Shown here: in pieces, positions 1 through 6,087 of the stretch | Layout of the letters: each line of letters opens with the position of its first letter | Numbering within the stretch: position 1 is the stretch's first letter | NCBI GenBank assembly: GCA_003022005.1 | Contig: PXRQ01000008.1 | Coordinates: 1-8,081 of the forward strand | Length of the DNA stretch: 8,081 bases | Source: Halobacteriales archaeon QS_5_70_15 | GTDB taxonomy: Archaea; Halobacteriota; Halobacteria; Halobacteriales; Haloarculaceae | Direction of reading: 5' to 3' | The notes under the pieces: model-generated | Database searches by the model: none | The model's input: the letters and a program-made list of their open reading frames with translations, nothing else | Told to the model about the DNA's origin: nothing | Translations under genes and position numbers: made by a program

Positions 1-88
1 AGGCCTTCTCGGGGTAGCGGCCGGCGTCCCAGCCGTCGACGTCGGAGCGGTGCCCGACGCCCGAGTTGTGCGAGCGGAACGGCACCGA
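1..88 (-). repeat. Second (C-terminal) copy of the L22 internal segment
   Basis: This stretch aligns without gaps to 295-382 with 12 mismatches in 88 bases. The offset is 294 bases, exactly 98 codons, so the copy is in frame. It may continue beyond the left edge. On the coding strand it begins right after the sequence for the usual L22 C-terminus (LEEPEE). Confidence 0.93.
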
Positions 89-550
89 CTCCTCCTCGGG
101 CTCCTCGAGCACGAGTTCGACGTCCACCTGCGGGGTGTTCCACTCGCTGGCGCGGCCGAACGCCCGGGGCTTGCGGCCCGGTGACTCGCCGACCTTGTGG
201 GCCGCGACGTGGGCGATCGTCATGGAGTCGCCGTCGAACCCCTGGTGGTCGGCGTTGTTCGTCGCGTTCTCGAGCAGGTCGAGGAAGGCCTCGGAGGCCT
301 TCTCCGGGTAGCGCCCGGCGTCCCAGCCGTCGATGTCCCTGCGGTGGCCGACCCCGGAGTTGTGCGCCCGGAACGGGACCGAGCGCTCGCCGGCGATCAC
401 CGCCTCGAGGTACTCGACGGCCTCGGCGGCGGTCATCCCCTTGATCTCGCGGGCGATGGCCTTGCTGTGCTTGTGTGACATGTGCCGCTCCCGGAGCATG
501 GCTTTGGCCGTCGTGTCCGGGTCGGCGTCGACCGAGTAGCTGATTCCCAT
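1..550 (-). CDS. rpl22: 50S ribosomal protein L22 (uL22), 3' end outside window, with internal partial duplication
   Basis: L22 binds 23S rRNA; its globular domain sits near the exit of the peptide tunnel and its long beta-hairpin lines the tunnel. The start is the ATG at 550, three bases after the rps19 stop. Residues 1-152 read as a complete haloarchaeal L22: the N-terminus MGISYSVDADPDTTAKAML, the segment HNSGVGH near residues 63-69, the tunnel hairpin GRKPRAFGRAS near 125-135, and the C-terminal strand VDVELVLEEPEE. The family normally stops at about 153-156 residues. Here the frame stays open and residues 155-183 repeat residues 57-85, with 26 of 29 identical (differences A62/S160, R71/S169, I73/V171). 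The frame is still open at the window edge, so the protein exceeds 183 residues; a complete second copy from residue 57 would give roughly 250. The L22 identity is certain. Whether the long form is translated as one protein, or reflects an assembly problem, cannot be settled here. Confidence 0.95.
   Translation of the reverse strand, partial: MGISYSVDADPDTTAKAMLRERHMSHKHSKAIAREIKGMTAAEAVEYLEAVIAGERSVPFRAHNSGVGHRRDIDGWDAGRYPEKASEAFLDLLENATNNADHQGFDGDSMTIAHVAAHKVGESPGRKPRAFGRASEWNTPQVDVELVLEEPEEESVPFRSHNSGVGHRSDVDGWDAGRYPEKA
295..382 (-). repeat. First (native-position) copy of the L22 internal segment
   Basis: This encodes about residues 56-85 of L22 in their normal place. The 12 base differences from the copy at 1-88 produce three residue changes in the 29-residue aligned core, plus R56/E154 at its edge. 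The copies are therefore diverged rather than a fresh, identical tandem duplication. Confidence 0.93.
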
Positions 551-553
551 GTG

Positions 554-982
554 TTACTTGAGGGGCACGAACTTCGAGGACCGGGTCGCCCCGATGCCGG
601 CCTGTCCGTGCTCGACCGACTGGCGCGTGAGCTGGAACTCCCCGAGGTAGTGCCCGATCATCTCGGGCTCTATCTCGACGCGCTCGAAGCTCTGCCCGTT
701 GTAGACGGCGAAGGTCAGCCCGACGAACTCGGGCAGCACGACCACGTTCCGCAGATGTGTGCGGATGGGGTCGTTCGCCGTCCCCTCGGGGGTGCGCTCG
801 CGGGCCGTCTCGAGCAGCTTCTCCTGCTCGACGGTCAGGCCGCGCCGGATGGTTCGCCGCTGTCGGGCGGGGAGCAGTTCCGCGACCTCGTCGAGCGACA
901 TCTCCTGCAGCTCGTCGAGCGTGTGGCCGCGATACGTGAACTCCTCGTCCTTGTCGCGGCCGATCTGGTACTCCGAACTCAT
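554..982 (-). CDS. rps19: 30S ribosomal protein S19 (uS19)
   Basis: S19 lies in the head of the small subunit, pairs with S13 and contacts tRNA and the inter-subunit bridge. The 142-residue product has the archaeal/eukaryotic N-terminal extension ([15 protein letters not shown], residues 15-29, then the basic patch [11 protein letters not shown] at 39-49). The universal core follows: TAND then [16 protein letters not shown] (residues 73-88), VYNGQSF (93-99), the MIGHYLGEF motif (108-116) and the basic C-terminus [12 protein letters not shown]. The length is typical for haloarchaea. The start ATG at 982 overlaps the rpl2 stop by four bases (ATGA), indicating coupled translation, and a G-run (AAAGGGGGT) lies about 13 bases upstream inside rpl2. 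The gene is followed by rpl22 after only three bases. Confidence 0.97.
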   Translation of the reverse strand: MSSEYQIGRDKDEEFTYRGHTLDELQEMSLDEVAELLPARQRRTIRRGLTVEQEKLLETARERTPEGTANDPIRTHLRNVVVLPEFVGLTFAVYNGQSFERVEIEPEMIGHYLGEFQLTRQSVEHGQAGIGATRSSKFVPLK

Positions 983-1728
983 GTCTCGTTACGACCCCCT
1001 TTGCCGCCGCGGCCGGTCCGCTTGGAGGCGATGTCGCCGACCTTGCGTCCCGGCGGGGCGTTCCGGGAGATGCTCTTTGGCTTGCCCGGGTGCTGGCGGC
1101 CGCCGCCACCGAACGGGTGGTCGACGGCGTTCATCGCCACGCCGCGCACGCGCGGGTACTTCGTCCCCCTCGCGCGCATCTTGTGGTGCTTGTTCCCGGC
1201 CTTCACGAACGGCTTCTCCGTCCGGCCGCCGCCGGCGACGACCCCGATGGTCGCCCGGCACTCCGGGCTGAGCCGGCGGATCTCCCCGGACGGGAGCTGG
1301 ACCACCGCGACCTTCCGGTCGTGGGTGAGCAGGCTCGCGCCCACGCCCGACGCGCGGGCGAACTTCCCGCCGTCGCCGGGCTGGCGCTCGACGTTGCACA
1401 CCGGGACGCCCTCGGGGATCTCCGCGAGCGGGAGCGTGTTCCCCGGGGCGATCTCGGCGGTGACGCCGATCTGTATCTCGTCGCCGACGGCGATGCCCTC
1501 GGGCGCGAGCACGAGCCGGCGGTCGCCGTCGTCGAACTCGACGTCCGCGATCGGCGCCGACCGCGCCGGGTCGTGCTCGATGCCGACGATCTCGCCGCGG
1601 ACCAGCTCGTCCTCGTCGGTCTCCTCCTCTACCTTCTTGTGGGACAGTTCGGCCTTGTAGCGGTGCGAGGGGGCCCGGAACGTCGGGCCGCCGCGACCAC
1701 GCCGCTGTCCCTGGATGCGTCGTCCCAT
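979..1728 (-). CDS. rpl2: 50S ribosomal protein L2 (uL2)
   Basis: L2 is a primary 23S rRNA-binding protein required for subunit association and peptidyl-transferase activity. The 249-residue product starts [14 protein letters not shown] and carries an OB-fold/SH3-like core, with the conserved stretch [14 protein letters not shown] (101-114) and [12 protein letters not shown] (117-128). The C-terminal hallmark [14 protein letters not shown] spans 202-215. His204 corresponds to the histidine next to the peptidyl-transferase centre in bacterial L2 (family knowledge). The C-terminus is rich in Gly, Lys and Arg, as expected for an rRNA-penetrating tail. A short acidic loop (EEETDEDE, 34-41) is consistent with halophilic adaptation. 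It lies two bases after rpl23, and its stop overlaps the rps19 start by four bases. No anomaly is seen. Confidence 0.97.
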   Translation of the reverse strand: MGRRIQGQRRGRGGPTFRAPSHRYKAELSHKKVEEETDEDELVRGEIVGIEHDPARSAPIADVEFDDGDRRLVLAPEGIAVGDEIQIGVTAEIAPGNTLPLAEIPEGVPVCNVERQPGDGGKFARASGVGASLLTHDRKVAVVQLPSGEIRRLSPECRATIGVVAGGGRTEKPFVKAGNKHHKMRARGTKYPRVRGVAMNAVDHPFGGGGRQHPGKPKSISRNAPPGRKVGDIASKRTGRGGKGGRNET

Positions 1729-1730
1729 CT

Positions 1731-1994
1731 TCAGAACACCCCGATGCGGGAGGCGACGTCCTGTGCGTCGTCCTCCTCGTGGAGCGTGACGGTTGCCTTC
1801 TTGTCGCCCTGCATCGTCACCTGCGTGTTCACCGTCGTCACTTTGACCTCGAAGCGGTCCTCGACGGCCTCGGCGATCTCGGCCTTGGTGGCGTCGGTTG
1901 CACAGACGAACTCGAGCTTGTTCTCGAAGTCCATCTTGTTCATCGCCTTCTCCGTGACGAGCGGGTGGCGCACGACGTCCGAGTCCGAACTCAT
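1731..1994 (-). CDS. rpl23: 50S ribosomal protein L23 (uL23)
   Basis: L23 surrounds the tunnel exit and is the docking site for the signal recognition particle and chaperones. The 87-residue product is of normal archaeal length and recognisable throughout: [20 protein letters not shown] (residues 7-26), the helix [21 protein letters not shown] and the C-terminal strand [22 protein letters not shown]. The start ATG at 1994 overlaps the rpl4 stop by four bases. A G-rich stretch (GGGGGGGTGG) 8-17 bases upstream, inside the end of rpl4, may serve as ribosome-binding site. The stop is two bases from the rpl2 start. Confidence 0.97.
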   Translation of the reverse strand: MSSDSDVVRHPLVTEKAMNKMDFENKLEFVCATDATKAEIAEAVEDRFEVKVTTVNTQVTMQGDKKATVTLHEEDDAQDVASRIGVF

Positions 1995-2743
1995 CGCTCG
2001 GCCACCCCCCCGACGGCGCTCTCGGTCCAGACGACCAGCCGGCCGGGGTGCCCCCCCGGCGCGAGGTCCTCGGCGCTCACGTTCGCCGCGGTGGCGACGT
2101 CGGCCCCGGCGAGGTTCCGGGCCGCCTTCGACGGGCCGGCATCGCTCGAGGTGACGAACAGGAGCGACTTCGGCTCCTGGGTCTTGCGGCCGCGGGTGGT
2201 GCCGCGGCCGGCCCGGACGCCGCGTCCCTCGTCGGCGCGTTCGACGTCCGCGTGGACGCCGACGGCCTCGAGAAACGAGACCACGTCGCGGGTCTTCACG
2301 AGGTCCTCGAACTCGTCGTCCACGACGAGCGGCAGGTCGAGGTCCTCCTCGAAGCGGTGGCCGCGCTCGCCGACCAGGTCGGCGTCGGCGGTGGCCGCGA
2401 CGGCCGACCGCACGGCGAGCTTGCGCTCCTTGTCGTTCATGCCGAGGCCGCGGTCCTTCTCGGCCTTCGGCGGGTGGGCCGCGCGGCCCTTCACCGCCTG
2501 CGGGACGCGGCGGGCCTGCCCGTCCTGCCGGGGGACGTGGGCCATGCCGCGGCCGGAGCCGAACGACTCGGCGGGGGTCCGCATCCCGGCGTACTCGTCG
2601 GCGCCGTAGTCCTGTCGTCGGTTGGTCCGGGCGGCGTTGACGGCGCGGGAGATCAGGTCCGGCCGGTACTGCGTCTCGAAGACGCTCGGCAGGTCCACCT
2701 CGCCCGCGTCGCCGCCGCCCAGGTCGCGTACTGTGGCGTTCAT
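1991..2743 (-). CDS. rpl4: 50S ribosomal protein L4 (uL4, archaeal L4e type)
   Basis: L4 folds on the outside of the large subunit and sends a long loop into the peptide tunnel. The product is 250 residues, close to known haloarchaeal L4. It starts [20 protein letters not shown]. The tunnel loop region is visible as [19 protein letters not shown] followed by [15 protein letters not shown] and [18 protein letters not shown]. The Rossmann-like C-terminal part includes [35 protein letters not shown] and the strand [11 protein letters not shown]. The same frame stays open well upstream, but that stretch lies inside rpl3 and reads as arginine/proline-rich shadow sequence. The ATG at 2743 overlaps the rpl3 stop by four bases and matches the family N-terminus, so it is chosen. 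It is coupled to rpl23 by another four-base overlap. Confidence 0.96.
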   Translation of the reverse strand: MNATVRDLGGGDAGEVDLPSVFETQYRPDLISRAVNAARTNRRQDYGADEYAGMRTPAESFGSGRGMAHVPRQDGQARRVPQAVKGRAAHPPKAEKDRGLGMNDKERKLAVRSAVAATADADLVGERGHRFEEDLDLPLVVDDEFEDLVKTRDVVSFLEAVGVHADVERADEGRGVRAGRGTTRGRKTQEPKSLLFVTSSDAGPSKAARNLAGADVATAANVSAEDLAPGGHPGRLVVWTESAVGGVAER

Positions 2744-3750
2744 CCTTGATCGGAGGCGGTTGAGACGTACCGCACCTCGGGGTCGAGGCGCGGCGTTTCG
2801 GTCGGCCGGACGGCCGGGCGGAAGCGCAGGACGCGCTTGTTCGGCCCCGGCAGCGACCCCTTGATCAGCGCGTAGGGGCCGTCGACCTCGCCGTAGTTGA
2901 CGAAGCCGCCGTCCGGCGTCGCGTCCGGCCCCTCGCCCAGCGCGATGAGCCGCTTGTTCAGCTCCGTGCGCTGGTGGTAGCCGGTCTGGCCCTGCTGGGG
3001 CACCGTCGAGCGCACCCGCGAGGGGTTCCACGGGCCGAGGTTGCCGATGCGTCGGCGCCAGCCCTGGCGGGCGTGCTTGCCCTTGCGCTTCTGGACACCC
3101 CAGCGCTTGACCGGCCCCTGGGTGCCCTTCCCCTTCGTGACGCCCGCGACGTCGAGGAACTCCCCGGCGCGGAACACGTCCGTCACCGTGTGCTCCCCAC
3201 CGTCGGCGAGGAGGTCGAGCCCGTACTCGACGCGGTCCTCGACGCTCGACCCGCCCACGCGGGTCTCCATCACGTCGGGCTCGCGCTTGGGGACGCTCGT
3301 CTCGCCCGGGACGGTGTGGGTGACGAGCCGCACCTCGGCGACCCGGCCCGCCTCCAGGGCCTCCCGCACGTCCGAATCGTCCATGCTGTACTCCCCGTCC
3401 GGCGGCGAAACCGCCCGGCCGAGGTCCTCGTGGACGTCCGCCGCCCACACCTCGGTCAGGGGTCGCTTGCCGTACGGCGTGTCTTCGTAGACTCGAAGGG
3501 TCGCCGCCCGCATGGGCGGGGTCTCGACGACCGTCACCGGGACGGTCTCCTCCATCCCCTCGCGGGGGGAGTCGGGCTCGTCGTTGATCATCACGACGTG
3601 GGACATGCCGGCCTTGTAGCCGGCGAACCCCTGGAGCCCGGACTGGCCGTCGTCGGCCGGCCAGGTCGAGATGCGGGGCACCTCGCCCGCCGCCCGACCG
3701 CGCGGGCTGTAGCCCATCGAGCCTTTTCGTGGTCTGCTTGGTTGTGGCAT
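2740..3750 (-). CDS. rpl3: 50S ribosomal protein L3 (uL3)
   Basis: L3 is an early-assembly 23S rRNA protein whose long extension approaches the peptidyl-transferase centre. The 336-residue product is typical of haloarchaea. It begins MPQPSRPRKGSMGYSPRGRA, a basic N-terminal extension entering rRNA. Other family landmarks are GLQGFAGYKAGMSHVVM (residues 38-54), VPVTVVETPPMR, the extension VTKGKGTQGPVKRWGVQKRK, and GWRRRIGNLGPWNPSRVRST followed by GQTGYHQRTELNK. The start at 3750 lies four bases after the stop of the methyltransferase gene, with GGAGCG about 10 bases upstream as a plausible ribosome-binding site. Its stop overlaps the rpl4 start. No damage or unusual insertion is seen. Confidence 0.97.
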   Translation of the reverse strand: MPQPSRPRKGSMGYSPRGRAAGEVPRISTWPADDGQSGLQGFAGYKAGMSHVVMINDEPDSPREGMEETVPVTVVETPPMRAATLRVYEDTPYGKRPLTEVWAADVHEDLGRAVSPPDGEYSMDDSDVREALEAGRVAEVRLVTHTVPGETSVPKREPDVMETRVGGSSVEDRVEYGLDLLADGGEHTVTDVFRAGEFLDVAGVTKGKGTQGPVKRWGVQKRKGKHARQGWRRRIGNLGPWNPSRVRSTVPQQGQTGYHQRTELNKRLIALGEGPDATPDGGFVNYGEVDGPYALIKGSLPGPNKRVLRFRPAVRPTETPRLDPEVRYVSTASDQG

Positions 3751-3754
3751 CGTT

Positions 3755-4696
3755 CTATCGCTCCATCGTCAGCGGCGCGAGGGTGGCGAACATCGCCTCC
3801 TCGGTTCGCACGACCTCGCTGCCCTGCTTCGGAACCGTATCCAGCCAGAGGTCGAACCGGGCTCCATCCGGTTCGTGAGTGTCGGTGTCGGTCGCCCCGG
3901 CACCGGTTTCGCTGTCTTCGCCAGCCGCCCGGGTGGCGTCAGCATCGCGTGCCCGCTCCCCGGCGGCGTCGGTCCCTCCGACGGCCTCCGGCTCCACGTC
4001 GAGCATCTCCGGCAGGCCCCGTTCGGGGCTGCCGAGGACGACGGTGAACCCCCCCGCCGCCTCGATGGACTCGACCGTCGAGTCCAGTCGGGAGACGGTG
4101 AGCGGGGTGCCGTAGCGGGAGGCCGCGACGCGTAGTCCGGCGTCTTCACGCCGCAACTGCGCGTCGAGACCACCGCGCTCGACGACGAACCCCGGCGGGG
4201 GCTCGTCCACTAGTTTCGCGCGGAGCGGTCGCCGCGAAGAGACCCTGATGGTCACGCGTTCCCCCTCCTCCGGGACCACCATCGACGGCGGCACCGGGAG
4301 GGAGACCGGGTGTTGCATGCCGCAATTGACCCGTGCGCGCCCGTCAGGTCCGACCTCGGTCACGATTCCCTGTCTTAACGACCCCGAACCCTTCGATCCG
4401 GAGCCGGTCCGTGGCGAGACGCGGAGCGGCGGCAGCACGCCGGCGGACTCCAGTTCGCCCCGCACGCCCCAGGCCTCCTTTCGGAGGTAGGGTGGCGTGG
4501 CGGCGTAGGCCAGTACCGTGGCGACGAACCCGTCGTCGAACCGCCCGTCCTCCCCCCCGGGATCGGGGAAGACGACGAGCCGGTCGAGGCGGAACACCGC
4601 GGCCGCACGGGCGACGTACCCGATCTTCCGGGTCGCCTCCCGCTTGTCCTCGGCCTCCCGCGCCAACGACGACGGCACGAGTGCGCTGCGTGGCAT
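3755..4696 (-). CDS. SPOUT-class putative RNA methyltransferase (DUF171/COG2106), first gene of the ribosomal operon
   Basis: The 313-residue product belongs to the archaeal family placed directly before rpl3, annotated as a putative SAM-dependent RNA (uridine N3) methyltransferase; the exact target here is not shown. An N-terminal Rossmann-like half (about 1-95) includes KIGYVARAAAVFRLDRLVVF. A beta-rich insert resembling an OB fold spans about 108-165 (IVTEVGPDGRARVNCG). The C-terminal trefoil-knot half has the SAM-loop-like FTVVLGSPERGLPEML (217-232) and the closing helix VPKQGSEVVRTEEAMFATLAPL (288-309). Between these last parts, residues about 233-280 are a low-complexity Ala/Asp/Glu/Thr/Gly stretch that interrupts the expected knot. 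The ATG at 4696 is chosen because MPRSALVPSSLAREAEDK matches the family start; the open frame further upstream lacks family features and crosses the promoter. The stop is four bases before rpl3, so this is probably the operon's lead gene. Confidence 0.88.
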   Translation of the reverse strand: MPRSALVPSSLAREAEDKREATRKIGYVARAAAVFRLDRLVVFPDPGGEDGRFDDGFVATVLAYAATPPYLRKEAWGVRGELESAGVLPPLRVSPRTGSGSKGSGSLRQGIVTEVGPDGRARVNCGMQHPVSLPVPPSMVVPEEGERVTIRVSSRRPLRAKLVDEPPPGFVVERGGLDAQLRREDAGLRVAASRYGTPLTVSRLDSTVESIEAAGGFTVVLGSPERGLPEMLDVEPEAVGGTDAAGERARDADATRAAGEDSETGAGATDTDTHEPDGARFDLWLDTVPKQGSEVVRTEEAMFATLAPLTMER

Positions 4697-4701
4697 ACCG
4701 T

Positions 4702-4715
4702 GACGCTTCCGCGTC
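4702..4715 (-). promoter_or_regulatory. Leader hairpin with GGAA loop before the methyltransferase start codon
   Basis: On the minus strand GACGC-GGAA-GCGTC forms a perfect 5-base-pair stem closed by a GNRA-type tetraloop, ending five bases before the ATG at 4696. It lies within the predicted leader of the ribosomal operon. It could affect initiation or bind a regulatory protein; that is inference from position only. Confidence 0.5.
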
Positions 4716-4725
4716 GGGCCACTAG

Positions 4726-4745
4726 ACGGTAGCGGTTCGTACCGT
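4726..4745. promoter_or_regulatory. Inverted repeat at the predicted operon transcription start (possible operator)
   Basis: ACGGTA (4726-4731) and TACCGT (4740-4745) are perfect inverted 6-mers separated by eight bases. They sit between the TATA-like box and the expected start near 4730. A further TACCGTGA at 4696-4703 repeats the TACCGTGA at 4740-4747, giving three related 6-mers within 50 bases. Confidence 0.4.
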
Positions 4746-4752
4746 GAGCGGA

Positions 4753-4760
4753 CGTAAAAG
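4753..4760 (-). promoter_or_regulatory. TATA-like box of the methyltransferase/ribosomal protein operon
   Basis: CTTTTACG on the minus strand is the only AT-rich patch in the gap upstream of the operon. A start about 26 bases downstream would fall near 4730, giving a leader of roughly 34 bases. No clear purine-rich BRE is seen ahead of it. Confidence 0.5.
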
Positions 4761-4854
4761 GGTGCCGCTTGAGAGCCGCGTCTGTGCCCCTCTCGCACGG
4801 TATCGGCTGTCTCGATCCGGGTCGACGCCACCTCGCTCTCCACTCGCCCCTCCG

Positions 4855-4901
4855 CTCCCGCCACGACTCGTGGCACGGTCCACTCCCGCCACGGCTCGTG
4901 G
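4855..4901. repeat. Two direct 19-base repeats, each containing a small hairpin
   Basis: CTCCCGCCACGACTCGTGG (4855-4873) recurs as CTCCCGCCACGGCTCGTGG (4883-4901) with one mismatch and a 28-base period. Each contains CCACG-NCT-CGTGG, a 5-base-pair stem with a 3-base loop. They lie about 30-77 bases past the Nudix stop on its coding strand and upstream of the ribosomal operon promoter. They could help end Nudix transcription or bind a regulator. The rest of the 4697-4931 gap shows only the operon leader elements listed separately. Confidence 0.55.
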
Positions 4902-4931
4902 GCCCGTCGTCGCCGTCCCGCGTTCTCCGGC

Positions 4932-5519
4932 TCACTCCCCGCGCTCCACCCGCCCGCTCCGCTCGAGCGCACCCCGGGCCTCCCCCAGTACCCACTCCAG
5001 GCTATCCGTGCCGAACCGGTCGACGTGCGTCTCCTTCAGGACATACTCCGAGGCCGCGGACTCGGCCGGGGTGAAGAACCGGGCGCCCGTCGCGTCCGAG
5101 CCCGCCCTCAGCGGCCCGGTCGTCATCGAGCGGGGGACGGCGTAGTCGACACCGACCGTGTACTGCTTCTCGACCGGCTCCCCCGCCTCGTCGTAGAAGT
5201 AGACGAGGTCGGCGGGGTCGACGGCGAGTCCCGTCTCCTCCTCCAGTTCGCGTGCGACGCCCTCGCGGGGCGATTCGCCGAGTTCGATACGACCGGACGG
5301 GAGCTTCCACCCGCCCGGATCGCGGAAGTCCTCGACGAGGAGCACGCACTCGCCGTCCACGACGACCGCACTCCCGCCGGGGGTGGGGTTGTAGAACACG
5401 TAGTCGTCACAGCGGTCACACCGGTAGACCATCGGCGTCTCGACGTCACCCACCATCGGCGTCCCGACGCCGGTGACGGGGGCACCGCAGTACGGACAGT
5501 ACTCGGGGGGCTGGTTCAC
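4932..5519 (-). CDS. Nudix hydrolase with N-terminal zinc ribbon
   Basis: The 195-residue protein should hydrolyse a nucleoside diphosphate linked to another group; the substrate cannot be read from the sequence. The N-terminal zinc ribbon has CPYC (Cys8, Cys11) and CDRC (Cys34, Cys37), then YNPTPGGSAVVVDG, the usual entry into a Nudix domain in this zinc-ribbon subgroup. The Nudix box is complete: G76-x5-E82-x7-R90-E91-L92-x-E94-E95-x-G97-L98, with the metal-binding glutamates in place. The start is GTG at 5519, just ahead of the zinc ribbon. The frame is open further upstream, but that sequence is arginine-rich without family features. It is a single-gene unit: the next gene downstream starts 235 bases away and the next upstream ends 205 bases away. 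Family assignment is firm; the GTG start is likely but unproven. Confidence 0.88.
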   Translation of the reverse strand: MNQPPEYCPYCGAPVTGVGTPMVGDVETPMVYRCDRCDDYVFYNPTPGGSAVVVDGECVLLVEDFRDPGGWKLPSGRIELGESPREGVARELEEETGLAVDPADLVYFYDEAGEPVEKQYTVGVDYAVPRSMTTGPLRAGSDATGARFFTPAESAASEYVLKETHVDRFGTDSLEWVLGEARGALERSGRVERGE

Positions 5520-5543
5520 GGGTCGTGAGTCGATACCCGCGAA

Positions 5544-5553
5544 GGGGTAGTTC
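5544..5553 (-). promoter_or_regulatory. Possible TATA-like element for the Nudix gene
   Basis: GAACTACCCC on the minus strand is centred about 30 bases before the GTG at 5519, the position expected for a leaderless or nearly leaderless haloarchaeal transcript. The match to a TATA box is weak. No other AT-rich candidate is closer. Confidence 0.3.
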
Positions 5554-5697
5554 TGTCGTCGAAACGTCCGTGAGGGATCGCTCGTCCCTCTCCCCCGAAC
5601 TCGCCGATCCGGCTCCGCAGCGGACGGGGTTCGCGGTGCCTTCTGTCGATACGGCCGGCGAGACACGCGCCGCATTCGGCACGTCCCCGGGAACGCA

Positions 5698-5714
5698 CCT
5701 CTGCGGCCGAGAGG
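5698..5714 (-). terminator. Weak hairpin downstream of the thiamine-binding protein gene
   Basis: CCTCT (5698-5702) and AGAGG (5710-5714) form a 5-base-pair stem with a 7-base loop, starting 11 bases after the stop of the gene at 5725. No T-run follows on the minus strand, so a terminator role is speculative. Confidence 0.2.
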
Positions 5715-5724
5715 CCCGGCGAGG

Positions 5725-6036
5725 CTACCGCTCGCGCCGTGCCTCCCTGCCGAGTTCCTCCTCGACGCGGTCGACCTTCGACCGCGCCGATTTCGTCGAC
5801 GCACGCTTGTCGTCGACCTTCAGGAAGGTGCTCACCCGGTCGCCGTCAACGGCCTTGTGCGAGGCGGCGACCGCCTCGAGGAGCGTATCGATGTCGTCGG
5901 CCTCTATCACCGTGCCCATCGGGTTCGTCTCGTAGCTCACGTCGAACTCGTCGAGCGCAGCCACCGCTTTGGCCACCTCGGGGGCCATGCTCCCCTCCGT
6001 GACGGGCGCGACGCTCAGGAGTGCCACGACGGTCAT
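5725..6036 (-). CDS. MTH1187 family thiamine-binding protein
   Basis: The 103-residue product belongs to the small ferredoxin-like-fold family (MTH1187/YkoF-related, Thiamine_BP), whose members bind thiamine or related compounds in the cytoplasm; ligand binding here is inferred from the family. Diagnostic stretches are MTVVALLSVAPVTEGSMAPE at the N-terminus, SYETNPMGTVIEAD (34-47) and the C-terminal strand/helix with VSTFLKVDDKR (68-78). The length matches the family. The ATG at 6036 is the family start. The frame runs open much further upstream, but that is antisense to the hydrolase gene and is rejected. The gene diverges from the hydrolase at 6088 across a 51-base gap with a shared TATA-like element. 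The C-terminus is highly charged (VDRVEEELGREARRER). Confidence 0.9.
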   Translation of the reverse strand: MTVVALLSVAPVTEGSMAPEVAKAVAALDEFDVSYETNPMGTVIEADDIDTLLEAVAASHKAVDGDRVSTFLKVDDKRASTKSARSKVDRVEEELGREARRER

Positions 6037-6057
6037 GGTCGTCGTAGGTGCCCCACG

Positions 6058-6066
6058 ACTAAAACC
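6058..6066. promoter_or_regulatory. Single TATA-like element shared by two divergent genes
   Basis: ACTAAAACC (plus) reads GGTTTTAGT (minus). Its centre near 6062 is 26 bases from the ATG at 6036 (minus) and 26 bases from the ATG at 6088 (plus). That is the expected TATA-to-start distance for leaderless transcripts in both directions. No second AT-rich element exists in the 51-base gap. Confidence 0.55.
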
Positions 6067-6087
6067 GTCGGTCGCGTCGGGTCGGGT

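Noticed and set aside
482..1660. Long plus-strand open frame antisense to rps19 and rpl2
   Set aside because: It lies opposite recognised ribosomal protein genes and translates to arginine/proline-rich sequence without motifs; long shadow frames are expected at this GC content.
2744..3448. N-terminal extension of L4 into rpl3
   Set aside because: The extra 235 residues are a shadow of rpl3. The ATG at 2743 gives the family-typical N-terminus and the usual four-base overlap.
2974..4047. Plus-strand open frame antisense to rpl3 and the methyltransferase gene
   Set aside because: It mirrors well-supported genes on the other strand and has no family features, promoter or ribosome-binding site.
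4697..4972. N-terminal extension of the SPOUT methyltransferase
   Set aside because: The 92 extra residues show no family similarity and cross the TATA-like box, the inverted repeat and the leader hairpin.
5520..5804. N-terminal extension of the Nudix protein
   Set aside because: It is arginine-rich without motifs and overlaps the adjacent thiamine-binding protein gene in another frame; the zinc ribbon begins right after the GTG at 5519.
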